The translations under genes were made by a program, and so were the position numbers. Of a DNA stretch of 64,000 bases, positions 35,174 to 44,999 are shown in pieces. Below the pieces are notes generated by a model that was given only the letters and a program-made list of their open reading frames with translations, was not told the DNA's origin and did no database searches. The stretch is from the NCBI GenBank assembly GCA_022695795.1, contig MU404099.1, positions 62,001 through 126,000 on the forward strand, written 5' to 3'. Origin of the DNA: Biscogniauxia marginata. Its lineage: Eukaryota; Ascomycota; Sordariomycetes; Xylariales; Xylariaceae. How positions within the stretch are numbered: the stretch's first letter is position 1; each line of letters starts with the position of its first letter.

Positions 35174-36365
35174 TTACTTGGCAATCTCAACACCATTACT
35201 GGCACCTAAGGGTACAGAGTCAGCCCTAGTCAGCAGAAGTGAGAGAGCAAGCAGACTTACCAAGAGCCTTCTTAATGTCACCGTATATGGCAAATTGACC
35301 CGCAGTAAGTCCACCAACCATGACCAGACGAGTAGGAAGACCAGCGAAGGAACCACGCAGACCAAGTTCACCGGCGATCTTGACAAGACGGGAGATGGTG
35401 CTCTCACCGGGCAGACCCTTGGTCTTGTTGATCTTGGACAGCATAGTATCAGCGGGTTGAGAGACGATGGCAGCAGCGAAACCAGCAAGAAGACCGGATC
35501 CCAAATTGACAGCGGTCTGGGCACCACCTGACAGGCTGGACTTGTCAAGGCGAGCGAAGAAAGCCTCAGAAATCTTTTCGAAAGCGACAAACTTGGTCAC
35601 TGTGTAGGGAACCCTGTATGTACATGTCAGCCTTTGGTTTTCTTGTTTCAATTTTTTTTTATAAGTTGAGGTTGAGGTGTTGCGCCTATTACGGAGTTTC
35701 TTATCGAGGTCAACGTACTGCTTGAAGAGGATAGGGCCAAAACCAGAGTAGAAAGCACCAACGCCCTCGTTCTTAAGAATCTTGGTGAAACCGCCAATCA
35801 GGCCGTTGGCGAAGCCAGGTGTAGAGACGAGACGGATACGGGTAGCCTCGAGAGGGCAGAGGGCAATGGAGGCGAAGAATTCGGCGCAAGCGGCAGAGAC
35901 GGAGTAGACAGCACTGCGGTTCTGGCGGGCCTTTTCGAGACCAATAATGTCGATAGATTGCTTCTTGAAAAACTCATAACCGCCAAATTTGAAGGCTCCC
36001 TGGATGAAGTAACCAGTGAAGGTCGGGCCGAAGCCAGTCAGGAGAGCCCCGGCGCCCTCGTTTTGGATCACTTGACGAAAACCGCCAATCGTTCCACGGT
36101 TGTAGGTAGCGGGGTCGAGTTGAATCTTAGTCTTGACGCTGTGGAAATGTCAGTAAGTGAGTAAGTGAGTGAGTGAGTGAGTGAGTGAGTGAGTGATAGG
36201 GGAGACTGAAGTCGATGAGACAACATACACATCGACTGGAGTGAAGGCGCCATGAGTGACGGAACAGCCCAAGGCACCAGCAAGAGCGAAGCGGGAGTAG
36301 AGATCAAGGCCCTCAGGCTTCTTCTGGGTGGCGGCCTGGGCTAAAGCAGCAGGAGAGGCGGCCAT
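35174..36365 (-). CDS. MIR1: Mitochondrial phosphate carrier
   Basis: Four exons (36229-36365, 35719-36138, 35261-35613, 35174-35205) give 313 residues, the usual carrier length. Three repeats with membrane-carrier signatures are present: [31 protein letters not shown] and [44 protein letters not shown] and the tail ASNGVEIAK identify the phosphate/H+ carrier of the SLC25 family rather than an ADP/ATP or dicarboxylate carrier. It imports inorganic phosphate into the matrix for ATP synthesis. Introns are 90, 105 and 55 bp; intron 1 contains a GAGT microsatellite. The last exon is only 32 nt and is found by using the acceptor at 35206, because a nearer acceptor gives a stop. The start ATG at 36365 follows GTCGCG. 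Confidence 0.95.
36155..36196 (+). repeat. GAGT microsatellite in phosphate carrier intron 1
   Basis: About ten GTGA/GAGT units (GTAA variants at the left end) between the donor at 36228 and the acceptor at 36139. On the coding strand it reads CTCA repeats and may act as an extended pyrimidine tract. Confidence 0.9.
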
Positions 36366-37948
36366 CGCGACGGTGATGAGGACGCGTGACAGTGGTGAAG
36401 GCGCGCGGCGCAAAGGAATCTGTGATAGGTGGAAAGATGAGAGAGTAAAAAGAGTGGTGTCACAGGGGCCCTCTAAGGCCCTAACCTAGTCACGTGGCTA
36501 AGGGCTAGTCAGCCAGGCTACATAAGTCCTTGTTCCCGTCCCTTACTTAGTCAGGTCAACTTTCAGTCTACAATAGATATATATTGTTTTTGGTTGTGCT
36601 TAATTATCGTTTTGCTTTCGTTTATCCCTCGTAGTGACAAATAGGTTATTTAACGAAAGAAATGATAAAACGGGCAATTAAACAAGTGAACAAATAATAA
36701 TTAATAAATAATTATTTATAAAATAATAAAGGTTTTTATAAAAACGATTTAATTGATTAAAATTATTAAGTTTTAAAATTATTAATTAATAAATGGACTT
36801 TATTTATATATGTGAATAAAGTTATTTTAATATACTTTATTAAGATGAAAAGAAGATGTAAAGATAAGATTAAGTGTATTAGTTCAAGGTGAGTCCGTGA
36901 GATAGATGGGCGAAGCCCATTTATATATATACAGGTGACCAGGGGTCGTATACCCCCATAATTGAACAACTATCATGAATGGTGCCACGGTATAACGCGT
37001 GTATATAAAACCTTGTATGCTTTTCCTAGTCGCTTGAGGAACCTTTCTTTCTTCACGTGACTTTTTATCATTACAATATAAAGATTACATGACCCCTCGC
37101 GCCCAAAATCTATTGTAGCTCTTCATAATTAGTTTATTAGGTAGATACTAATGACTATGAGTATATTGACATTTCGAGAGCCGATGGGCTGGAGACTCGA
37201 GGATACACCAGGGTGACATGTAAGTCATGTCGTGCCTAGAAGGTGAGAGGTGTCGATCTCCTCAGAACGAGAGATTCGGATACTTAAGGTCATTTTCTTC
37301 GAAAACGGGCAAGCCGATCACACCTTTAGTAGGCGACAAGTTATAGGTAGAACTCGAGGCTGGCGACCGGTAAGGGATGATCTGAGGGTTACAGAACCTG
37401 ATCTGGAGATAATGCTAGCTTACATGTCTCTGCAAGTCACATCCTGAGGCTGTACAGAAGACCAATGATGCCACACTGACGCAGTGTCTATGATTATCGT
37501 CATTTTGCTTGCAACGACTAGATATGCATTAGTTCAACATTGAACATGAATAAACGGACCAGCTAAATCAGGGATCTTTGACGACCGGGCGGTAATGTCG
37601 TGGTGGATGATAAGAAACAGATTCATTCGTTAGTTGTGGGTAGTAGTTGTAATAATACATGCTAGACGCCACCAACTTCCATGGAGTTAATGCTAATGCC
37701 GAAGACGCGAAGTTTGTGTAACTGCATTTCTTTGTGCCTTATTCGTAACTGTGCTATAGTCCACACCGATTACATCGAATTGGTGCTCTGAGTGAAGGAA
37801 ATGGTGTAAAAACAATCCGTCTGTGATTTGTTCCATTAAGCTGTAACCTGGTCTCAAATACACACCCCTTTTCGTCCTCCCATACCTAGGTAGATATCAC
37901 GTTCATAGACCCATACCACGCAGGTGCCTACTTACAAGGACGATCAAG
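36366..37948. other. Intergenic with an AT-rich block
   Basis: The left 250 bp should hold the phosphate-carrier promoter. 36640-36870 is very AT-rich and looks like RIP-mutated or simple AT sequence. No gene seen from there to the SDR start. A TACCTAGGTA word lies at about 37884-37893, 55 bp before the SDR. Confidence 0.5.
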
Positions 37949-38869
37949 ATGGCTGGCACGTTCGATCCCTCTAGCGATATTCCATCCCTGGAGGGCAAAG
38001 TCATCCTCATCACCGGCGCAAACACCGGCTTGGGCAAGCAAGCTGCACTGGAGCTGGCGAAACATAAGCCAGCTCAAATATGGATAACTGCACGAAACAT
38101 TGAAAAAGGAGATGCTGTATTTTCCGAGCTCAAGTCTCAGGCTGCAGACACATCTTTCTTTCTTCAACAGCTAGATTTGACGTCTTTCGACTCGATCAGG
38201 AGGGCAGCAAAGGAATTCCTTGCCTTAGCAACCCGGCTGGACATATTGTTCTTAAATGCCGGCATCATGGGCCACCCGGCCGCAGTCACCCAGGACGGCT
38301 ACAAAATCCACATGGGCACGAACCACCTCGGCCACGCGCTGCTATTGAAGCTCCTTACGCCATTGCTAGTTAAGACAGCTATAGAACCCCCGAGCGTCGA
38401 CGTCCGTGTCGTCATTATGTCTTCGGTGGGGTATAAATTTTCTAACCCCGAGGGCATCCAATTCGACGATCTGAAGAAGGCCAGGGTCGAAGGTATCACG
38501 CCCGTCATGCAGTACTCTCAGAGTAAGCTGACAAATCTTCTGTACGCACAGCAGGTGGCCAAGCGATATCCCCAGTTCACCACGGTCTCGGTCCACCCAG
38601 GAAGTGTCAAGACGGAGCTTTTCTCACGCGAGCCCGGCGACGAGCAGATGCGCCATCTGCAGACAGCCGTAGCACCAGCCAAGTCCATCGCCGTCGAGGA
38701 GGGCGTCAAAAATCAGCTGTGGGCGGCTACCGCCCCTACCGTGAAGAGTGGCGTGTACTACGAGCCCATCGGCGTTGCTGATATGGCGACGGGCCTGGCT
38801 AGAGATGAGGAAATGGCACAGAAACTCTGGGTGTGGACTGAGAAGGAGCTAGAAGGAATCAACATCTAA
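37949..38869 (+). CDS. Short-chain dehydrogenase/reductase (retinol-dehydrogenase-12-like)
   Basis: A single-exon frame of 306 codons. The Rossmann cofactor motif TGANTGLG lies at about residues 24-31, LDLTSFDSI at about 74-82, NAG at about 103-105, MSSVGYKFSN (catalytic Ser) at about 154-163 and YSQSK (catalytic Tyr/Lys) at about 185-189, followed by VSVHPGSVKTELF. Length and order are normal, so the enzyme looks intact and should use NADP(H) to reduce a carbonyl or oxidise an alcohol. It is the left-most member of a run of secondary-metabolism-type genes and gene pieces extending to 56 kb, so it may be a tailoring enzyme of that pathway (inference). A general housekeeping SDR is equally possible. 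Confidence 0.93.
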   Translation: MAGTFDPSSDIPSLEGKVILITGANTGLGKQAALELAKHKPAQIWITARNIEKGDAVFSELKSQAADTSFFLQQLDLTSFDSIRRAAKEFLALATRLDILFLNAGIMGHPAAVTQDGYKIHMGTNHLGHALLLKLLTPLLVKTAIEPPSVDVRVVIMSSVGYKFSNPEGIQFDDLKKARVEGITPVMQYSQSKLTNLLYAQQVAKRYPQFTTVSVHPGSVKTELFSREPGDEQMRHLQTAVAPAKSIAVEEGVKNQLWAATAPTVKSGVYYEPIGVADMATGLARDEEMAQKLWVWTEKELEGINI

Positions 38870-39096
38870 AGATTCACGGTAAACTCGTATCATCCCTCGA
38901 AATCGTAAACTAAGCTAAAGCAGCAAAGTTTTAAGGATGTAGTCAGCTCACAGTTGAAATGGTGTGTTCAGCAGCCATTGACATTTTGGTACTATTGCCT
39001 AATGCTTATAACAAAACAAGATCTTGGTTAAAACAATCGTATATATATTTCACAATCATCTTTCGTGACCTCTTTTGGATTGTATTACCTAAACGA

Positions 39097-39429
39097 TCAA
39101 GACGCCATGGTTTTTGGCAAAAGACTGTGCTCTGTCCAATTCCAGATCAATATACTCTCAGGCGCCTGCCATGCTGCCCCGGCCCAATAAGTATTCATCT
39201 CTCCTTGTAGGTTGTTCATCTGATCGTAGAATCCATCTCGGATTAGTTGTGCCGATACCACAAGTCCGTACGGTGAATGATTTCTAAACGCGAGGATTTG
39301 TGGGTTGCCGTTCGAGGGATAGTCGTTTGCCTTGACGACCCTAGAGATGTGCCAGAGACGGTGCCATTGATCTCCAGATATAGATTGTTTGGCGTCTAAA
39401 AAGTCTTCCGCACGTGGCGGTATGGACAT
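39097..39429 (-). pseudogene. C-terminal fragment of a FAD-dependent amine oxidase (beta-cyclopiazonate-dehydrogenase-like)
   Basis: A 110-codon frame encodes what resembles the last part of fungal flavoenzymes related to beta-cyclopiazonate dehydrogenase: ISRVVKANDYP..LAFRNHSPYGL, then MNTYWAGAAWQAPESILIWNW, then TEHSLLPK and stop. The YW.GAAW..PES.I.W segment corresponds to the C-terminal FAD-contacting strand. The N-terminal dinucleotide-binding motif and some 400 residues are missing; upstream bases do not continue the protein in any frame. It is therefore a 5'-truncated remnant. Such oxidases occur in PKS-NRPS clusters, which suits the neighbourhood. The family call rests on one short segment. 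Confidence 0.5.
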
Positions 39430-39926
39430 TGGAATAACACTCTAGTGCGTCCATCCGCTCTAAATCGTCCTCCTCGGGGTGAGGTAGGGTCGTACTCATG
39501 CAAGAATATACTTCCCTTGCGTTCTTGCTCATGTATTGCCCCGCACAGTCTGCGGATAGACTAGACTAGGTAAGTATGTCAAAGCGACTTGTCAGAGGCG
39601 ACCACGATGGGATGCAGCCTTACAGCTCCGTCTCCCCCTATGCCGCTGACTAATGTCAGCTAACACGTCCATGGTTAGCACGTTATAGCCAATATTATCT
39701 GCATAAATCAAGCCTTCAGCCTATATGGGAGTGGGCAACTAGCGGCTTGCGGATGATAACATACTCGCTGCAATTCTGCCTGGCGCGAGGTCGAGTGCTT
39801 AAGCGGTTGCGCTTGAGCTGCGGAGGGCCTTGTTTTGTGCTGGTAGTGGGATGGCGCGTTCACGTAGTCAAAATCGTAATATAAAAGATGTACATGATAT
39901 AGACTTGTTCATATAGATTAAATACT
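39430..39926. other. Intergenic, between oxidase fragment and trans-ER
   Basis: About 0.5 kb with no coding signal. It holds the 3' side of the enoyl-reductase gene. Confidence 0.5.
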
Positions 39927-41245
39927 TTATTCAAGGGAAATATTTACAACCAGCTTCTCACCTTTAACCTCCCCACTCTGCAACATTTCCAAAGCGGTTA
40001 TAACGCCTTCGAAACGCCCCTCTATCTCCCTGATAGGCTGTGTTAGTAAATTTTCGCTACTCACAAACGGCTGGAGTTCATGAGCCCATCGGGTAGCGAT
40101 AGAATGTAGGGCCGGGTTCGCCTTCCGTGAGTAGACGGAATGACCCAGGTCGACATCGTAGTTCTGACCCTCGAAGCCCATGACAACCTTGACAACAACG
40201 GCACGGCGGGTAATCCAGGCGTCAGGAATGACCTCAAGACAAGCATAGCGGCTGCCAACGCGCGACAACGAGCCAAAGCAGATAGCAGCGGACTCGGCGT
40301 CGGTGATGCAGTCGAGGGCGTGTTTGATCGGCACGCCGCCGGTGAGCTGTTTAATTTCCTGAGTGCACGTCGGAGATGTGTACGAAGCGGTGCCGATGCA
40401 CCCCACATCCATTACGAAAGGGGCGGACTTGTCGGAGCAGACGGCAATGGGCTTATAGCCCGAACTGTTCGCGTGCGACACTTAGCAATGTTTCTGTGGG
40501 GATGGGGTGCGACACGAGTAACTGGAGACTATAGTAAACAAGTCATTAAGAACGTCAGGAGAAAAGGAGAGGGTAACAAAAGCGAGAGGAAGGAAAAGAG
40601 GAAAAGAGTCTGTAATTTTCGGTAGGTTGAAGTGTGCGTGTTAGGCAGGCAGAGAAATAACAAACACAGGGGGCAAACTGACAGCTTCAACATCTGAATG
40701 GCTACAATACCAGTTGCTGTGGCACCTCCGTACACCAGTACGGGCAACGGCTTCGCAGCGTATCTAGACGGCAGCCCAGGGAGGTTCAAGGCGTCCGGGT
40801 CTGAGATGGTCAGAGCAGCAGTGCCCCAGCCGATAGCACCTATGGCTGCAGCCTTTATACTTGTCATGCGCTCGGGGATGATGAGCAAATGGCGCGAGTC
40901 GCCGACAACATATTCTGCAAAAGCACCATTATACGGGTTGGAGGGCCGGTAAGGAAAATTAGCTCCGGCGACTCGGGTGCCGACGGCACACAAAGACTGA
41001 GACCCAGCTTCTTGGACGATGCCACAGAAGTCGCACCCAGTTGCGTTGCCTTCCATGTAAAAATGTGTTATCATCTTGTGGTCGGCCGGGTTGAGGGCCA
41101 CTGCCAGGACACCAACTCGTACATGATAGGGGGTGGGTAAGAGCGGCAAAGCCCTGACATGGGCAACGCTCAGTGGGAGTCTCGATTTCCTTGGGAAAAC
41201 CTTGGACTGTACAACGGCAGTCTGGGAGATCTCGAATTGTGCCAT
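39927..41245 (-). CDS. Trans-acting enoyl reductase (PKS-associated, zinc-free MDR)
   Basis: Two exons (40683-41245 and 39927-40464) joined across a 218-bp intron (GTCAGT donor, acceptor at 40465) give 366 residues, the usual length of PKS-partner enoyl reductases. The N-terminal GroES-like domain has [30 protein letters not shown] and GAFAEYVV. The Rossmann domain has [20 protein letters not shown] and then [10 protein letters not shown]. The catalytic zinc ligands of alcohol dehydrogenases are absent, as in LovC-type enzymes. These proteins act in trans with highly reducing PKS or PKS-NRPS synthases lacking a working internal ER domain, reducing the alpha-beta double bond of the growing chain with NADPH. 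The gene appears intact although the only synthase sequence in the window is a broken ketosynthase 12 kb away. Confidence 0.87.
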
Positions 41246-42052
41246 GTTTGGCTGGTGCTACAGTTGAGACACACACTAACTCGTCTGAGTCGGTACAGTT
41301 GAAAGCAGATAGGTTCATAACAAAGCAAAGGATAGAAGAGAATCAGTCAATGGTGTGAAATAAATGCTTGAGGGTCAAGAAAAGCGTAGGCAAGATTTGG
41401 ATTACGGCCAGTCGTCAAAGTACGTACGGTACGGTCTCCGTGTTTCGCTGAATTAGGAAACCGATGTCGGAATCGTGTGACCATAAAGGGGGTTTACCAA
41501 ACCTTCTTTCAAGCGACGAAACTACGATGGATTAAACCGGGAGGAAAGACAAGGGGGGAAAAACCTTCCCATTATTCGATATGAATTACATGTATCCTGT
41601 AGCAATATACGTACTTATCCCGAATCTCTCACCAATAGATGATCCTTACCGAGAAATATTCCTAAAATTTAGGGTAGAAATATATATGGAGGCATAGATC
41701 TATTACATATCCTGGGAGCAAACATACGATGGCACAATTAAATATAATCCGTAGGTACTTTTGCTAAATTTAAATTCTTCGCAGCTGAGGAGATATCTCC
41801 TTACCACCGAGTGCCACACTATCAGGATGACGAGGAGAGATATCATGACCTGCGTCCCCGGCAATCGTAACCACCTATATTATGGAATTGCCACCACAGA
41901 TACTAGCTTTCATAAATATTGGCTTATATTGAAGGGGAAAATATCACTGTATTTCACGTACAATCAACACCACTGGTATTCCTATCACAACTAGTTATAG
42001 CCTAGCGCCAGTATCTCGAGGTTTTCAAGAAATCCTTGACTTGATCCCCGAT
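41246..42052. other. Intergenic upstream of the trans-ER
   Basis: About 0.8 kb. The right-hand frame at 41761-41994 lacks domains. The promoter of the enoyl reductase should lie just above 41245. Nothing else seen. Confidence 0.5.
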
Positions 42053-42592
42053 CTAGTCCCAGAATTCTTTAGCGTGTCTGTTCCCGCCTTCGTATTCGGA
42101 TTTTGTGTCATCGAGTAAGTCATGGCGGATAGGAAATAAACGCCCCCACAGAACCACTATGATCAGCCGGGCATGGTCAGTCAACTAACAGAAGACGAAA
42201 AAGGCCGAATGCAAAAGCTTACACCATTACCCAGAGTATTTCATGGTCAGTTCCGACGAGAAAGCAGCATACAGTTCAACATAAGCGCCATTCAGAGGCG
42301 GGAATAGCGCAACAGTCTCTGAAACAGTTTTGAAGATGGTGCCCCCGTCACGGTACAGGTCCGAAGCTAAATGTCCCGGGTTAATGGGCACGCCCAGGAT
42401 GCCGTCTTCAGCGTGACGGCGTGCAAACTTGACCCCGTGCAGCCAGTTTCCCGCTTTACCCAGGCCGTATCGCTCAAGCGGTGACACAAGAGGCCAGTAG
42501 TGTATACAGTCTGGCGATAGACCGCGCGACTTCTCGCCAATCGTCTCGCGGGTACATTTGGGTCCACATGCTTTCGAAGGACTGCTTTCCAA
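42053..42592 (-). pseudogene. C-terminal remnant of a second short-chain dehydrogenase
   Basis: The frame from 42592 to 42227 carries the SDR active-site Tyr/Lys (RYGLGKAGNWLHGVKFARRH), the following GVPINPGHLASDLYR, and AYVELYAAFSSELTMKYSG. After a GTAATG donor-like site, sequence down to 42053 continues in the normal C-terminal pattern (VLWGRLFPIRHDLLDDTKSE then EGGNRHAKEFWD and stop), but the two parts do not join in phase at any GT-AG pair I can find. The N-terminal Rossmann half (TGxxxGxG and NAG motifs) is absent upstream. So this is the 3' half of an SDR gene, probably dead. Its family is near the first SDR at 37949 but it is not a copy of it. RIP or deletion could explain the loss. 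Confidence 0.7.
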
Positions 42593-43360
42593 TCCGAGGC
42601 CTTTTGGCTTGGAGTGGGGTATTTACAGACCCCATGGTGACAGTTGATGAGGGTGCGAAGAGAAAAGGTATTAGAATGTTTGGTCACTACCATGTAGAGT
42701 TGCAAAAGGCATACTTATACCTAGTCTAAAACCTCTGGTCAACAGGTTTAACGCAGGGCATGCACAGATCCCTACAGTCAACTATGTATTATTCGAATAT
42801 TGGGATCCGGAGTCGTGCTGGATTACTATACAGATGACAGAAGCAGTTTAGTGCTGGATACGCACTTGTTGTTTTATTTCGCGAGATATACGACACGCCA
42901 TGGTACAGCATTTCCTATCTCCATGGCGAGCATCATGTTATTCCGCAAACAGACAGGAGTTGCTTGGGGGGGGAATACGGCTGTCCGACACGGATTCGGG
43001 CCAATGGTTGGGTCGGAGGGTTCGATGGGTTCGGCGCCGTACCTTATAATACTATGGGATGTGATTGGCTAGTCAGTCCGACGGTCATACAGATCCCGTA
43101 GGGGCCACACTGCGACGGGCTTGATGTGCACCGATATCACCGGGCTGACTCGCAGGATAGGCGCCGGTTTCCTTCATAGGAAATCGCTCGATAAGCTAGC
43201 GTGATTCCGGCACTCTAGCCTCTTTCAGCCGATATCTGGAAGTACTACAAGTCAGCGGTTTCACCAACTCAACCAATAACCTGACCTCACCTGACCTGAA
43301 CTGGACGGTTCGTAGGTAACCGTGGGCACGACCCACAATATGCCAAAATCGTGGGTATGT
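42593..43360. other. Intergenic, left border of the transposon nest
   Basis: No gene seen. The base composition is normal up to about 43480, then becomes AT-rich. A frame at 42800-43072 has no domain. Confidence 0.45.
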
Positions 43361-43797
43361 AGATGGCTAGTCGCGAGCTAGCAGTCTAGCGCGTGCAAGG
43401 GTGGCACAGGTAAGTACTGAAGATTGTGGGCCGGGCCGGCGGATTATCCGGCTAGACTAGTTTTTACCCGCGTTTTTTGCGTTCCATAGCTTTCGACTCA
43501 ATTAACCACATTAAAACCCATTCTTTCGTTAGTTAATTTAGTAATAAAACTTATAATAAGAACTACACTCTTCATTTTTAGTTCTTTTCAGTTTTTTATT
43601 ACGAACTCTTAAATATAATCTTTATATTCGAAGATTTTTAGTATTTATAACTAATAATGTTATAACGGTGCTTTATAAGCCGTTATATTAATAACTTTAA
43701 AAGGTTAATAATTTCACTTATAAAAATGAAATCCAAGGCTTTAATCTTATTATATAAGTTAATCACCCCGTGGTTAGCTCTTTATAATAAATAAATA
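43361..43797 (+). repeat. Left arm of an inverted repeat flanking the gypsy element (RIP-mutated)
   Basis: 43361-43379 (AGATGGCTAGTCGCGAGCT) is an exact reverse complement of 52271-52289. 43710-43797 is the reverse complement of 52027-52107 with differences that are almost all C/T or G/A. Between about 43585 and 43710 similarity continues with small gaps. The left copy carries the T/A state at nearly every difference and also holds an extra stretch of roughly 150 bp between 43380 and 43560. I read it as one end of an older transposon into which the retrotransposon inserted; two independent repeats in opposite orientation are an alternative. Confidence 0.72.
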
Positions 43798-43874
43798 ATG
43801 AATTAAATATATAATTAAAAGTTATAAAAGTTTAACATGTTTTATAAGTGAGTAGGCCACACAAGCGAATAAGT

Positions 43875-44308
43875 TGTAACGAACCTCCTTGTGTGTTCCT
43901 AGTTAGCTGACTTCATAAGTGAGTACGTACTGGGTTTTCTTGATTTAAAGGTAATAATGGGTTAAGATTAATTTAATTGATTTATAATGTTATGTTTGTT
44001 AAAGAGGTTTCAAGGTACTCTTACTATAGTATTAAAGAGTGATTATAGTTTTAAATTAATAGTTAAAGAACTAAAAAGAATAACTAGATATATAAAGAGT
44101 TTTTAATTTATTTATATTCTAGAAATAAACAAAGAACACTTATTTTCTCTTTAATTCTTTGTGGATTTTTAGGGAGAGTAATAGAGAATCCTATTTCTCT
44201 TTGATTCTTTATGGATTCTTAAGGAGAGTCACAAAGAATCCCACTTTAGGTTACGGGACCCTTAAGGTCACGTGACTTTTTCTTGTTTTATCCTTATTAG
44301 TCGTAATA
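43875..44308 (-). repeat. 3' LTR of the gypsy element (left copy)
   Basis: 434 bp, same length as the right copy; aligned differences are transitions. On the plus strand it begins TGTAACGAACCTCC and ends GTCGTAATA, the final TA being the RIP form of an expected CA. It contains a tandem duplication of about 50 bp around 44130-44250 (CTCTTTGATTC..GGATTCTTAGGGAGAGT type). Confidence 0.94.
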
Positions 44309-44999
44309 CTATTTTTCCTTTTTTTTTGTTTTTGTCTTTAAAATAATTAGGTAGGTTTCTTCTTTTTTATTCTATTATTTACTATGCTTCCTAAAAGAGT
44401 AATTAAATTTTCTATATATATAAATAAAAAATCCTCTTTTAAATATCGTAAAGAACTAGTTTACGCGATTTCTTAATTTGGTTTTGAAGTTATGCTTTAT
44501 TTTCGGTGTTTTAATAAAGGCTTATCTTATAAGATATTAAAAGGTCGTAATAAGTGTTAAAATTGTAATGTTTTAAATGTGTCGTTTTGTGATAAAAACC
44601 TTATTTTGTTATTTTCTTTTAAGAACTTTCGTGTTAAAAAGTTACGGGTTAATTATGAAAAACGTGTTATTAAATAGTCGTTCTTAGACTTTTAACGTCG
44701 TTATTAAAAGGAGGCTTATTAAGAATTTAAGCGTTAGTAAGCCGAGGTTAGTAAGGCCTTAAGTCGTTTGATTCGTTTAAATCGATAATAAGACTTTCTT
44801 TAGGAAAAGGGTATATAGTTTATTTAGAGAGGTTTTTAAAACTTAAATGAAATAGAAAAGTAGAAGCGTATTAAGGTAGAATAAAGACGCCTTAATGAAG
44901 AGTAGTAACATATAAAGGAATCGCTGCGTTAATTTAAATCTAAGTAAGACGTGTTTATTTCGGGGGTTTTCCCCTCTTTTAATTAGTTTTAACTGGATT

